Source of the DNA: Hydrogenophaga sp. BPS33
GTDB lineage: Bacteria > Pseudomonadota > Gammaproteobacteria > Burkholderiales > Burkholderiaceae_C
DNA length: 64,000 bases
Direction: 5' to 3'
Assembly (NCBI RefSeq): GCF_009859475.1
Contig: NZ_CP044549.1
Coordinates: forward strand, 4,960,001 to 5,024,000
Part shown: piece after piece, positions 17,197 to 25,750 of the stretch
How the letters are laid out: every line of letters starts with the position of its first letter
Numbering within the stretch: position 1 is the stretch's first letter
Notes under the pieces: generated by a model
The model's input: the letters and a program-made list of their open reading frames with translations, nothing else
Told to the model about the DNA's origin: nothing
The model's database searches: none
Translations under genes and position numbers: made by a program

Positions 17197-18132
17197 TCAC
17201 ATCGCCGACTGCTCGCTTTCGGTCTTGGCCAGCTTCATGAGCATGTGAACGATGGGCGAGAGATGGGCCTCTCGCCACACAAAGTAATAGTCCGAGTCCC
17301 CGATCACGGGGAGTCCGGGTACCTCGACCAAGACCCCGGAAGCCAGACGCTCCTTGATCAACACGTGCTGCGCATAGCCCAGGCCGCTGCTGTTCTGGAT
17401 CATGTCGCCCAACACGCGGGAATCGTCGCAGGTGTTGACGTTGCGCATATGGCCGCCATGCTCGCGCAGGATGTCGCTCTGTTCGGTGTACAGGCGCGAC
17501 GTCAGCGGTGGGGTCCATACCGGACCGCAATTGATGAGATCGTCCAGACGGGGCGGCTCGGTTGAGCGCGGGTAGGGCGCGTAGCGCTCCCACCGATCGG
17601 GTGTGGTCACCCAGATGCCCATGGAACGGCGTCCCAGACGCTCGGTGTGCAGGCCGGGGTAGTCGATCTTGCCGGCGGTGACGGCGATGTCCAGCTTGTC
17701 CTGATCGAGCAAAGGAATGAGCACGGTGGAGATGCCGATGGAGATGTGAAACCGCAGCTGTGTGTTGGCCGACTGCATGCGACCGATGACCTTGCCCAGC
17801 CAGGCCGACATGGCGATCTGCCCGCAGCCCACGCGGATGCTGGCGGGAACAGGCGCCTCGCGCTCGTTCAGGATCTCCTGCAGACGAAAGAACAAGGGCT
17901 CGACCTGCTCCAGAAGTTGGCGGCCCTTGGTGGTGAGCTCCATGCGCTGCCCACGGCGCGTGAACAGCCGATAGCCCAGCACCGCTTCGAGCTCGCGCAC
18001 GCGGGCCGAAATGGCCGGCTGGGTGGCGTCCAGCTTGCGCGCAGCGCCACTGAAGGAGCCGATATGGGCCACGGAAAGCGCGGTTTCCAGATGCAGCAAA
18101 GTGGGTCGTGACACGTGGGCGGATTCCGTCAA
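17197..18132 (-). CDS. LysR-family transcriptional regulator
   Basis: 311 residues. The winged helix FSGAARKLDATQPAISARVRE (about residues 23-43) and LFTRRGQRMELTTKG are followed by the effector domain. The gene lies immediately upstream of, and in the same direction as, the Rieske operon, separated by the long palindrome, and 67 bases after mobA. It is the likely regulator of the eight-gene operon and perhaps of mobA. The effector would be an aromatic acid; this is inferred. Confidence 0.92.
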   Translation of the reverse strand: MTESAHVSRPTLLHLETALSVAHIGSFSGAARKLDATQPAISARVRELEAVLGYRLFTRRGQRMELTTKGRQLLEQVEPLFFRLQEILNEREAPVPASIRVGCGQIAMSAWLGKVIGRMQSANTQLRFHISIGISTVLIPLLDQDKLDIAVTAGKIDYPGLHTERLGRRSMGIWVTTPDRWERYAPYPRSTEPPRLDDLINCGPVWTPPLTSRLYTEQSDILREHGGHMRNVNTCDDSRVLGDMIQNSSGLGYAQHVLIKERLASGVLVEVPGLPVIGDSDYYFVWREAHLSPIVHMLMKLAKTESEQSAM

Positions 18133-18199
18133 GGAGGGAGAGGGCGATGCCCTCGGCAGGCACCGAGTTTAGAACCCCGATCGGCCATCCCGATCGCCG

Positions 18200-20128
18200 T
18201 CAGCGCATGAAGCGCGCGAAGAAGCCCGCAAGCTCCTCGTGGGCCTCCAACGGCAACACATGCGCGATGTACTGGTCCGGCCTCACCACGACCAGTGCCC
18301 CCTGCGTCCGGTGAATCCCGCGCAGCGCGAAGATGTCCCGGCCCGCGCGCGGGTCGGCGCAGAACAGCTTCTCGTGGTCCCGCAACCCGTAGCGGCCCTT
18401 GGGCGGGCAGAGCAGCATCGGCACGGCCTCCAGGTTCATCTCGGTATGGCGGCACGGGAAGATGGCGCGCAGATCGAACACGGCGTCCACGTCCTGCCCG
18501 GCGGGCGTGAAGCGGCGCAACGGTGAATCGTCGGCCATTTCCAGAAAGCGGCACAGCGCGCCGACGCCACCGTCTGCCACGCCCGGCCGCTCCGATGCGG
18601 CGGCGAAGGCGTACAGGCGCCAACGCCCATCGGCCTTGGCCACGTGTCCCAGCTCCAGCGGCCGCGCATCGAAGGCGCGCAGCACCGGCGCGGAATGAAA
18701 GCGCGTGCCCACCACGAAGCCGGTCGCCAGGGGCTGGTGGGTGGCCTCGCCGCAGATGAGAGACGGCCGGTAGTGCGTGCCCATGCCGGCGGTGAAACGG
18801 CCGTGCTGCTCGAAGTAGGTCTGGAATTCCTTGGGGTCCACGCCGCGGGATTGTCCGTTGGCGTCCTGTTGCAGGCGGTCGCTGAACATGGCGGCCCACT
18901 CGCGGTCGAAGTCGATCAGCTGCTGGGCCACGACCTGGCGTTCCTGTGTGTAGGTGCGCAGCAGTTCCGGGCCGCTCTGCCCCGCCAGCACGGCGGCCAG
19001 CTTCCAGCCCAGGTTGAAGGTGTCCTGCATGGAGAAGTTCATGCCCTGCCCGGCTTTGGGACTGTGCGTGTGGCACGCGTCGCCCGCAATGAACACGCGC
19101 GGATGCGCCCGGGGATCGTCCACGTCGTCCACGTTGTCGTACTGGTCGCAGATGCGCTGGCCGATTTCGTAGACCGACCACCAGGGCACTTCCTTCACGT
19201 CGAGCTTGTACGGATGAAGAATGCGCTGCGCGGCGGCGATGAGCTGTTCGAGCGAGATGCCCCGGCTGGCCACGCGTTCTTCTTCGCCCAGCTTGTCCAT
19301 CTCCACGTAGAAGCGCACCAGGTAGCCGCCTTCGCGCGGGATGATGAGCAGGTTGCCTTGCGCCGACTGCACGGCCACCTTGTGGCGGATGTCGGGGAAG
19401 TCGGTCACGCAGAGCATGTCCATCACGCCCCAGGCGTGGTTGGCCGAATCGCCCACGAGCTGGCGGCCGATGGCCTTGCGCACTGCACTGCGCGCGCCAT
19501 CGCAGCCGACCACATAACGCGCCTTGAGGGTTTCGATCTGGCCGGCGTGGGCTGCATCGGTGCGCTCCAGGCGCACGGTGACCGGGAAGTCCTGCGCCCG
19601 GTCGTCGATCGTCAGGCCCGCGAAGCTGCGCGCGTAGTGGGGCTGCAGGCGCGTGGGCGAATGGCGCATGAAGTCCAGATAGAAGTCGTGCACGCGCGCC
19701 TGGTTGAGCACCACGTGCGGGAACTCCGACAAGCCGTCTTCTGTGTCCTGCACCCGCCCGTGGCGCACGATACGCGCGGGGTGCTGTTCATCGGGCTTCC
19801 AGAACGTCACCTCGTTGATCCAGCAGGCTTCCTTGAGCACGCGCTCGCTGAAGTTGAAGGCCTCGAACATTTCCATGGTGCGGCAGGCGATGCCGTCTGC
19901 CTGGCCCATCTGCAAGGGGCCGTCCTTCTGGTCCACGATGCAGGTGCGGATGTGCGGAAATACCGAGAGCTGCGCGGCCAGGGTCAGGCCGGCCGGGCCG
20001 CAGCCGACGATGAGCACGTCTACCTCGGGTGGCACTGAATCGGTGTGGGCCAGGGCCAAGGGCGAGGCATCGGCCACTTCGGGGCTGCCGGGTGTGAAAC
20101 CGTTGAGATGGAATTGCATGGCGCGCAT
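18200..20128 (-). CDS. mobA: 3-hydroxybenzoate 4-monooxygenase
   Basis: 642 residues; a start at 20119 (MQFHLNGF) is equally possible and matches Comamonas testosteroni MobA. FAD motif VDVLIVGCGPAGLTLAAQL (about residues 36-54), DG motif VVGCDGARSAVRKA and GD motif FIAGDACHTHSPKAGQG are all intact. Long stretches agree with remembered MobA sequence (DGIACRTMEMFEAF, IIPREGGYLVRFYVEMDKL), including the C-terminal thioredoxin-like domain. It converts 3-hydroxybenzoate to protocatechuate using NADPH and O2. In C. testosteroni the regulator is MarR-type MobR; here LysR genes flank the gene. Protocatechuate could feed a 4,5-cleavage route. Confidence 0.93.
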   Translation of the reverse strand: MRAMQFHLNGFTPGSPEVADASPLALAHTDSVPPEVDVLIVGCGPAGLTLAAQLSVFPHIRTCIVDQKDGPLQMGQADGIACRTMEMFEAFNFSERVLKEACWINEVTFWKPDEQHPARIVRHGRVQDTEDGLSEFPHVVLNQARVHDFYLDFMRHSPTRLQPHYARSFAGLTIDDRAQDFPVTVRLERTDAAHAGQIETLKARYVVGCDGARSAVRKAIGRQLVGDSANHAWGVMDMLCVTDFPDIRHKVAVQSAQGNLLIIPREGGYLVRFYVEMDKLGEEERVASRGISLEQLIAAAQRILHPYKLDVKEVPWWSVYEIGQRICDQYDNVDDVDDPRAHPRVFIAGDACHTHSPKAGQGMNFSMQDTFNLGWKLAAVLAGQSGPELLRTYTQERQVVAQQLIDFDREWAAMFSDRLQQDANGQSRGVDPKEFQTYFEQHGRFTAGMGTHYRPSLICGEATHQPLATGFVVGTRFHSAPVLRAFDARPLELGHVAKADGRWRLYAFAAASERPGVADGGVGALCRFLEMADDSPLRRFTPAGQDVDAVFDLRAIFPCRHTEMNLEAVPMLLCPPKGRYGLRDHEKLFCADPRAGRDIFALRGIHRTQGALVVVRPDQYIAHVLPLEAHEELAGFFARFMR

Positions 20129-20169
20129 TTTTCGTTCGACGCTCTATCTCGGCAACCATGTAAGCCGAT

Positions 20170-20179
20170 AATACGTATT
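20170..20179. promoter_or_regulatory. Palindrome AATACGTATT in the mobA/LysR intergenic region
   Basis: A perfect 10-bp palindrome in the 103-base gap between divergent mobA and the LysR gene at 20232, within an AT-rich stretch. A plausible part of the LysR operator; inferred from position. Confidence 0.35.
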
Positions 20180-20231
20180 CGATTTTTAGATATTGGTGCA
20201 ACGACGAAGCGCAAAGGCGGAGAAAAAGACC

Positions 20232-21155
20232 ATGGCCAAACTCGACCTCGAATGGTTGACCGTGTTCGATGAGATCTACCGCACGGCGAGCGTGTCCAAG
20301 GCGGCGGAGCGGCTGGGCATTTCGCAAGCGGCGGCCAGCACCGCGCTGATCAAGCTGCGCGCGCACTACGGCGACACCCTGTTCAGCCGCACGGCGCGCG
20401 GCATGCAGCCCACGCCTTACGCGCAGGCCATACAGCCCTCGCTGCGCGCGGTACTCGACCACCTGGAGCAAACGCACCGCAGCCGCGGCGGCTTCGAGCC
20501 GAGCGAGGCGCGGCGCACGTTTCGCATTGGCATGACCGACATCAGCGAGATCGTGATCCTGCCCACCCTGCTCAACCACCTGCGCCAGATGGCGCCGGGC
20601 GTACAGGTCGACATCGAAAAGATCTCCACCGACAGCGTGCGCCGACTGCAGGATGGCGAGGTGGACCTGGCCGTGGGCTTCATGCCGCAGCTGGACGCGG
20701 GCTTCTACCAGCAAGTGCTGTTCGCGCAGAACTTCGTGTGCCTGGTGGCGGTGGGGCATCCGCGCATTGCCGCTCGCCTGAGCAAGGCGGCGTTCAGCCG
20801 CGAGGGACATGTGCTGGTCAGCTCATCGGGGACGGGGCACGCCATCGTCGACAAGGTGCTGGAGCGGGCTGGCGTTGAGCGCTCCGTGGTGTTGCGTGTG
20901 CCGAGCTTTCTGGGGGTGGCGCGGATTGTGGCGGAGACCGAACTCATCGCTACGGTGCCGCAGCGCTATGGGGAAGTGATGGCGACGCGCGAGCGGATCC
21001 GCTTGCTGCCGGTGCCGCATGCCTTGCCACAGTACGACGTGAAGCAGCATTGGCATGAGCGGTTTCATACCGATCCGGGGAATGCGTGGCTGAGGCGGAC
21101 GATTTTTGATTTGCTGGGGGATACCGGCAACGAGGTAAGGGCAAGCTTGAAATAG
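20232..21155 (+). CDS. LysR-family transcriptional regulator, likely of mobA
   Basis: 307 residues from the ATG at 20232 (GGAG 9 bases upstream); the open frame begins earlier at 20193 without support. The winged helix is SVSKAAERLGISQAAASTAL (about residues 19-38) followed by LFSRTARGMQPTPYA; the rest is the substrate-binding domain. Divergent from mobA over a 103-base gap, so it most likely controls mobA in response to 3-hydroxybenzoate or a product. The helix-turn-helix resembles the LysR subgroup containing NahR/LinR-type regulators rather than the CatM/BenM group. Confidence 0.92.
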   Translation: MAKLDLEWLTVFDEIYRTASVSKAAERLGISQAAASTALIKLRAHYGDTLFSRTARGMQPTPYAQAIQPSLRAVLDHLEQTHRSRGGFEPSEARRTFRIGMTDISEIVILPTLLNHLRQMAPGVQVDIEKISTDSVRRLQDGEVDLAVGFMPQLDAGFYQQVLFAQNFVCLVAVGHPRIAARLSKAAFSREGHVLVSSSGTGHAIVDKVLERAGVERSVVLRVPSFLGVARIVAETELIATVPQRYGEVMATRERIRLLPVPHALPQYDVKQHWHERFHTDPGNAWLRRTIFDLLGDTGNEVRASLK

Positions 21156-21210
21156 GGGCGCACGCGCCAACACCAAACGTATACTCCCAACCCGTGCCGC
21201 AAGGCATATC

Positions 21211-21292
21211 CGCTAGGGGTGTTGCGACTGACAAGCCGCGACTGAGAAAGTCCCTTTGAACCTGACTGAGGTAATCCTCGCGCAGGGAAGCA
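21211..21292 (+). ncRNA. TPP riboswitch (THI element)
   Basis: The sequence matches the thi-box consensus in order: CTAGGGGTG, then GACTGAGAAAGTCCCTTTGAA, CCTGACTGAGGTAAT and CGCGCAGGGAAGC. It lies 83 bases upstream of cytX on the same strand. Thiamine pyrophosphate binding should reduce cytX expression, in proteobacteria usually by hiding the ribosome site. The exact ends of stem P1 are approximate. Confidence 0.93.
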
Positions 21293-21374
21293 GGCCGATA
21301 CCGCTCCTCGCCAAACACCACACGCGGGGGCTTTGGCCCAGCCCACCTGCCTCAACTTTGCACGGAGCAAATTG

Positions 21375-22682
21375 ATGGCATCCGCCCATTCCCCATCGTC
21401 CCCGGCCAACCAGGCCCTCACTCCCGTGCCGCAAGGCAACAGGGTCTTCCATTTCCACGAACACGCCGCGCTCTGGTTCAGCCTGGGCACGGGCTTGCTG
21501 GTCATGCAGATCGGCGCTTACCTCGTGCCCGCGGTGGGCACGCGCGATGCGGTCATCGCGATCCTGCTGGGCTCGCTCATCGGTGCCGGCCTGCTGGCCT
21601 GGACCGCGCGCCTGGGTTGCCAGACGGGCCTGTCCAGCGCGGGCCTGATGCACGCCACCTATGGCAGCGCGTTCGCGCGGTTGCCGGTGCTGCTCAACAT
21701 CGCCCAGTTGCTGGGTTGGACCACGTTCGAGCTGGTGATCATGCAAGAGGGCACTGTCGCCATCGCCACGCAGACGCTGGGGCTGGAGGTGGGCGGATTC
21801 ACCGGCAAGCTGCTGGCCACGCTGCTGTGGGGGGCCGTGCTCACCGCGCTCATGGCCGGCTCCATGCTGACGCTGGTGCGCCGCTTCGTGAGCCGCTTCG
21901 CGCTGCCCCTGGTGATCGCCTCGCTGGCCTGGCTCACCTGGCAGTTCGGCATGCGCCTGCATGCGCAGGGCTTCGATGCGTTCTGGAATCGCCCGGGCGC
22001 GGGCGGCATGGGCCTGTTCTCCGCGATGGACCTGGTGATCGCCATGCCCGTGTCCTGGCTGCCGCTGGTGGCCGACTACGCGCGCCACGGCAAACGCGCC
22101 GCGTCCACGTTCGGTGGCACCTGGCTGGGCTACGCGCTGGCCAATATCTGGTGCTATGCGTTGGGTGTACTGGTGGTGAGCACGGTGGAGCCGGGCACGA
22201 ACCTGGTGGGCGCCCTGTTGCTCGCCCAAGGTGGCTTGATCGCCCTGGGCCTGATCCTGCTCGACGAGATGGACAACGCTTATGGCGACGCGCACTCGGG
22301 CGCGGTCTCGCTGCACAGCCTGCGCCCGCGCTGGAGCATCCGCGCCGCGGGCCTGGGCTTCGCCGTGGTGTGCACGGCGCTCGCGCTGGTGCTGCCCATC
22401 CACACGCTCGAGCCGTTCCTGCTGCTGCTGAGCTCCGTGTTCGTGCCGCTCTACGGCGTGATCCTGGGCCGCCTGGGCACGGGGGCGCAGGTGGTCGGCG
22501 CGCAACGCGCGGTGGACTGGAGTGCCGCCGGCCTGTGGGTGCTGGGCATCGCCTTCTACCACCTGCTCAAGGCCTACGCGCCCGATTGGGGTTCGGCGCT
22601 GCCGACCCTGGCGCTCACCTTTGTGCTGGCTGCGCTATCGCGGCCACGCGGTGCCGCCGGGCTCACACCGGCGCAGGCCTGA
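21375..22682 (+). CDS. cytX: NCS1-family hydroxymethylpyrimidine transporter CytX
   Basis: 435 residues from the ATG at 21375 (GGAG 7 bases upstream). About twelve hydrophobic segments and NCS1-type sequence (LLGWTTFELVIMQEG, SWLPLVADYARHGKRA) are seen. The TPP riboswitch upstream and the thiamine genes downstream identify it as the HMP/thiamine-precursor importer CytX rather than cytosine permease. It imports a pyrimidine precursor that ThiD phosphorylates. It converges on thiD with only 14 bases between stops. Confidence 0.9.
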   Translation: MASAHSPSSPANQALTPVPQGNRVFHFHEHAALWFSLGTGLLVMQIGAYLVPAVGTRDAVIAILLGSLIGAGLLAWTARLGCQTGLSSAGLMHATYGSAFARLPVLLNIAQLLGWTTFELVIMQEGTVAIATQTLGLEVGGFTGKLLATLLWGAVLTALMAGSMLTLVRRFVSRFALPLVIASLAWLTWQFGMRLHAQGFDAFWNRPGAGGMGLFSAMDLVIAMPVSWLPLVADYARHGKRAASTFGGTWLGYALANIWCYALGVLVVSTVEPGTNLVGALLLAQGGLIALGLILLDEMDNAYGDAHSGAVSLHSLRPRWSIRAAGLGFAVVCTALALVLPIHTLEPFLLLLSSVFVPLYGVILGRLGTGAQVVGAQRAVDWSAAGLWVLGIAFYHLLKAYAPDWGSALPTLALTFVLAALSRPRGAAGLTPAQA

Positions 22683-22696
22683 TGCGCAAAGCCATC

Positions 22697-23536
22697 TCAG
22701 CCTCGCGTGACCTTGGCCGTGGCCACGGGCGCGTGCCCATGGTTGAGCGGGCCGTGCCCGGCACCGGTGTACACGTCGGCCCCCTGGGCGATGGCCTGCA
22801 GGATGTAGGCGCGCGCCTGTGCCACGGCCTGCTCGAGCGGCTGGCCCAGCGCCAGGTAGGACGCGATCGCCGAAGACAAGGTGCAGCCCGTGCCGTGCGT
22901 GTTGCGGCTCGCGATGCGCGGCGAACTCAGGCGCCGGGGTTCGCCCGAGCGGCTGAGCAGCAGGTCGGTCACCGTGTCGCCCGGCAGATGGCCACCCTTG
23001 AGCAGCACGGCCTGCGTGCCCATGGCGAGCAGATCGCGCGCGGCGGCTTCGAGCTCGTGTGCACCGCCAATAGGCCGGCCGAGCAGGAGCGCGGCCTCGT
23101 CCAGGTTGGGGGTGACCACGGTGGCCAGCGGGAACAATTCCGCCACCAGCACCTGCACCGTGTCGGCCGCAATGAGCCGGTCGCCGCTGGTGGCCACCAT
23201 CACCGGGTCGAGCACGACCTGTTTCACGCCATAGTGTTTCAAGGCCCAGGCCACCGTGCGCACAATGTCCGGTGCGTGCAGCATGCCGATCTTCACCGCG
23301 TCCACGCCGATGTCGTCGAGCACCGCGCTCAGCTGGGCTTTCAGCATCTCGGGTGGCACGCCGTGGATGCCGCTCACGCCCAGCGTGTTCTGCGCCGTCA
23401 AGGCGGTGATGGCCGTCATGCCGTAGCAGCCCAGGGCCGCAAAGGTTTTCAGATCGGCCTGGATGCCGGCGCCGCCGCCGCTGTCGGAACCGGCGATGGA
23501 CAGCACGCGGATGTAGCGTTGGGGTTCGTTGCTCAT
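22697..23536 (-). CDS. thiD: Hydroxymethylpyrimidine/phosphomethylpyrimidine kinase
   Basis: 279 residues. A ribokinase-fold protein starting YIRVLSIAGSDSGGGAGIQADLKTF, with AITALTAQNTLGV, VLDPVMVATSG and the C-terminal anion-hole motif NTHGTGCTLSSAIA. It phosphorylates HMP twice to HMP-PP for ThiE. Unlike its neighbours it lies on the minus strand, convergent with cytX and divergent from thiO (65-base gap), so it is transcribed independently of both. Confidence 0.95.
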   Translation of the reverse strand: MSNEPQRYIRVLSIAGSDSGGGAGIQADLKTFAALGCYGMTAITALTAQNTLGVSGIHGVPPEMLKAQLSAVLDDIGVDAVKIGMLHAPDIVRTVAWALKHYGVKQVVLDPVMVATSGDRLIAADTVQVLVAELFPLATVVTPNLDEAALLLGRPIGGAHELEAAARDLLAMGTQAVLLKGGHLPGDTVTDLLLSRSGEPRRLSSPRIASRNTHGTGCTLSSAIASYLALGQPLEQAVAQARAYILQAIAQGADVYTGAGHGPLNHGHAPVATAKVTRG

Positions 23537-23601
23537 GGCGCGATTCTAGAGAGGCTCCCCCCGCGCGGCTTCGCCGCTCCCAGACCTCAAAATAAACCGA
23601 C

Positions 23602-24669
23602 ATGACCGTCACCACCACCATCCTCGGCGCAGGCCTCATGGGCCGCCTGCTCGCCTGCGCCCTCGCGCAACGCGGCCACACCGTGGAGGTCTACGACGCC
23701 GGTGGCCCCGAGGCGAAACACGCCGCCGCCCACGTGGCCGCCGCCATGCTCGCGCCGCTGGCCGAATCGGCCGTGACCGAACTCAACGTGGTGCGCATGG
23801 GCCAGCACGCGCTCACGCGCTGGCCGCAAATGCTGGCCCAGTTGGACCAGCCCGTGTTCTTCCAGCAGCAAGGCACGCTGGTGCTGTGGCACCGGCAGGA
23901 CGCGGCCGAGGCCGAGCGCTTCGCGGGCCAGCTCGCGCGCACCAGCGCCGCCCTGCCCTCGCTGCCGCAGGCGCAACGCCTGGACGGTGCGGCCCTCACC
24001 GCCCTCGAACCCGCCCTCGCCCACCGCTTCGCGCAAGGCCTGTACCTGCCCGACGAAGGCCAGCTCGACAACCGCGAACTGCTCGCCGCGCTCGCGCACC
24101 AGATGCAGGTGCTGGGCGTCCAGGTGCACTGGCACACACCGCGCACCCCCGAGGACATCGACCCGGGTCCCGACGCCTGGCTGTTCGACTGCCGTGGCCT
24201 GGGCGCGCAGCCGCAATGGCCCGCGCTGCGCGGCGTGCGCGGCGAGGTGGCGCGTGTGCTCGCGCCCGACGTAAGCCTCTCGCGCCCCACGCGCCTGGTG
24301 CACCCGCGCTACCCGCTCTACATCGCACCCAAGCAGAGCGGGCTCTTCGTGATCGGCGCCACCGAGATCGAGTCCGACGACCTCTCGCCCGCCAGCGTGC
24401 GCTCCACACTCGAACTGCTGAGCGCCGCTTACACCGTGCACCCGGGGTTTGGCGAGGCGCGCATCGTCGAGCTGGGCGTGCAGCTGCGCCCCACCCTGCC
24501 CGACAATCTCCCTGCCCTGCGCCTCACCGCGCCGCGCAGAATGTCGATCAACGGCCTGTACCGCCACGGCTTCATGATCGCGCCCGCCGTGCTCGACGCG
24601 GCGCTCGAACTCATGGAACAGGACCACTCGCCCCTGGCCGAATCGCTCGGCCTGGCAGTGCTCCGCTGA
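23602..24669 (+). CDS. thiO: Glycine oxidase ThiO (FAD-dependent)
   Basis: 355 residues. The N-terminal FAD motif TILGAGLMGRLLACALAQ and a C-terminal DAO domain ending MSINGLYRHGFMIAPAV are seen. In thiamine thiazole synthesis it oxidises glycine to dehydroglycine for ThiG. It is the first gene of the thiOSGE unit, 18 bases before thiS. No THI element precedes it, in contrast to cytX. Confidence 0.92.
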   Translation: MTVTTTILGAGLMGRLLACALAQRGHTVEVYDAGGPEAKHAAAHVAAAMLAPLAESAVTELNVVRMGQHALTRWPQMLAQLDQPVFFQQQGTLVLWHRQDAAEAERFAGQLARTSAALPSLPQAQRLDGAALTALEPALAHRFAQGLYLPDEGQLDNRELLAALAHQMQVLGVQVHWHTPRTPEDIDPGPDAWLFDCRGLGAQPQWPALRGVRGEVARVLAPDVSLSRPTRLVHPRYPLYIAPKQSGLFVIGATEIESDDLSPASVRSTLELLSAAYTVHPGFGEARIVELGVQLRPTLPDNLPALRLTAPRRMSINGLYRHGFMIAPAVLDAALELMEQDHSPLAESLGLAVLR

Positions 24670-24687
24670 AGAAAATTGGAACCCTGC

Positions 24688-24885
24688 ATGAACGTGCTCA
24701 TCAACCAGGAACCCCGCGAATTGCCCGACCACGCCACGCTGGCCGACGCCCTGAAGGTGTGGGAACCACCGGCGGTGTTCGCCGCAGCGGTCAACCTGCA
24801 GTTCGTGCCGCGCACCGCGTATGCGCAGCACCGCCTGAACGACGGCGATCGCATCGAGATCATCGCCCCCATCACCGGAGGTTGA
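24688..24885 (+). CDS. thiS: Sulfur carrier protein ThiS
   Basis: 65 residues from ATG at 24688; a TTG at 24676 in the same frame is a less likely start. A ubiquitin-fold small protein (NVLINQEPRELPDHATLADAL) ending in the required Gly-Gly (IEIIAPITGG), which is adenylated and converted to a thiocarboxylate. It lies 6 bases before thiG. Confidence 0.93.
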   Translation: MNVLINQEPRELPDHATLADALKVWEPPAVFAAAVNLQFVPRTAYAQHRLNDGDRIEIIAPITGG

Positions 24886-24891
24886 AACGAC

Positions 24892-25704
24892 ATGGACATG
24901 ACCACTCCCGCCACCCACGAAGACCCCTTGCTGCTGTACGGCGAAAGCTTCGCCAGCCGGCTGCTGCTGGGCACCTCGCGCTACCCCTCGCCGGCCACGC
25001 TCGAAGCGGCGGTGCGGCGCGCGCAACCCGCCATGCTGACCGCCTCGCTGCGGCGCCAGGGCGCCGCGCAACCCGAGGCCGGCAACGCCTTCTGGAAGCT
25101 GCTGCAAGACCTGGCCGTGCCGGTGCTGCCCAACACCGCCGGCTGCCACACGGCACAAGAGGTGATCACCACCGCGCAGATGGCGCGCGAGGTGTTCAAC
25201 ACGCCGTGGATCAAACTCGAACTCATCGGCGACGACTACAGCCTGCAACCTGACACGCTCAACCTGGTCGACTGCGCGCGCCAGCTCATCAACGACGGTT
25301 TCAAGGTGCTGCCCTACTGCACCGAAGACCTGGTGCTGTGCCAGCGGCTGGTGGACGTGGGCTGCCAGGCCGTGATGCCCTGGGCCGCGCCCATCGGCAC
25401 CGGCCGTGGCCCCGTCAACCCGTATGCGATGCGCCTGCTGCGCGAGCGCCTGAACGTGCCGCTGATCGTCGATGCCGGCCTGGGCCTGCCGTCCCACGCC
25501 TGCACCGTGATGGAGTGGGGCTTTGATGCCGTCCTGCTCAACACCGCGGTGGCGCTGGCGCAGTCGCCTGTAGACATGGCCGGTGCGTTTGCCGACGCCG
25601 TGCGCGCCGGCCGCGCCGCCTTTCGCTCGGGCGCGATGCAGCCGCAGGACAGCGCCCAGCCCAGCACGCCGGTGATGGGCACGCCGTTCTGGCACCACAA
25701 CTGA
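24892..25704 (+). CDS. thiG: Thiazole synthase ThiG
   Basis: 270 residues. A TIM-barrel protein with SRLLLGTSRYPS near the start, the Schiff-base lysine segment PWIKLELIGDD, VMPWAAPIGTGRG and IVDAGLGLPSHACTVMEWG. It joins dehydroglycine, DXP and ThiS thiocarboxylate sulfur into the thiazole. It follows thiS in the thiOSGE operon. Confidence 0.95.
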   Translation: MDMTTPATHEDPLLLYGESFASRLLLGTSRYPSPATLEAAVRRAQPAMLTASLRRQGAAQPEAGNAFWKLLQDLAVPVLPNTAGCHTAQEVITTAQMAREVFNTPWIKLELIGDDYSLQPDTLNLVDCARQLINDGFKVLPYCTEDLVLCQRLVDVGCQAVMPWAAPIGTGRGPVNPYAMRLLRERLNVPLIVDAGLGLPSHACTVMEWGFDAVLLNTAVALAQSPVDMAGAFADAVRAGRAAFRSGAMQPQDSAQPSTPVMGTPFWHHN

Positions 25705-25750
25705 ACGCCGTCGCCAATCCCCGCCGTTCGCAGAAGCACAGAGGCCCTTG

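Noticed and set aside
23537..23601. A second THI element before thiO
   Set aside because: The 65-base gap is too short and lacks the conserved CTGAGA and CCTGA blocks.
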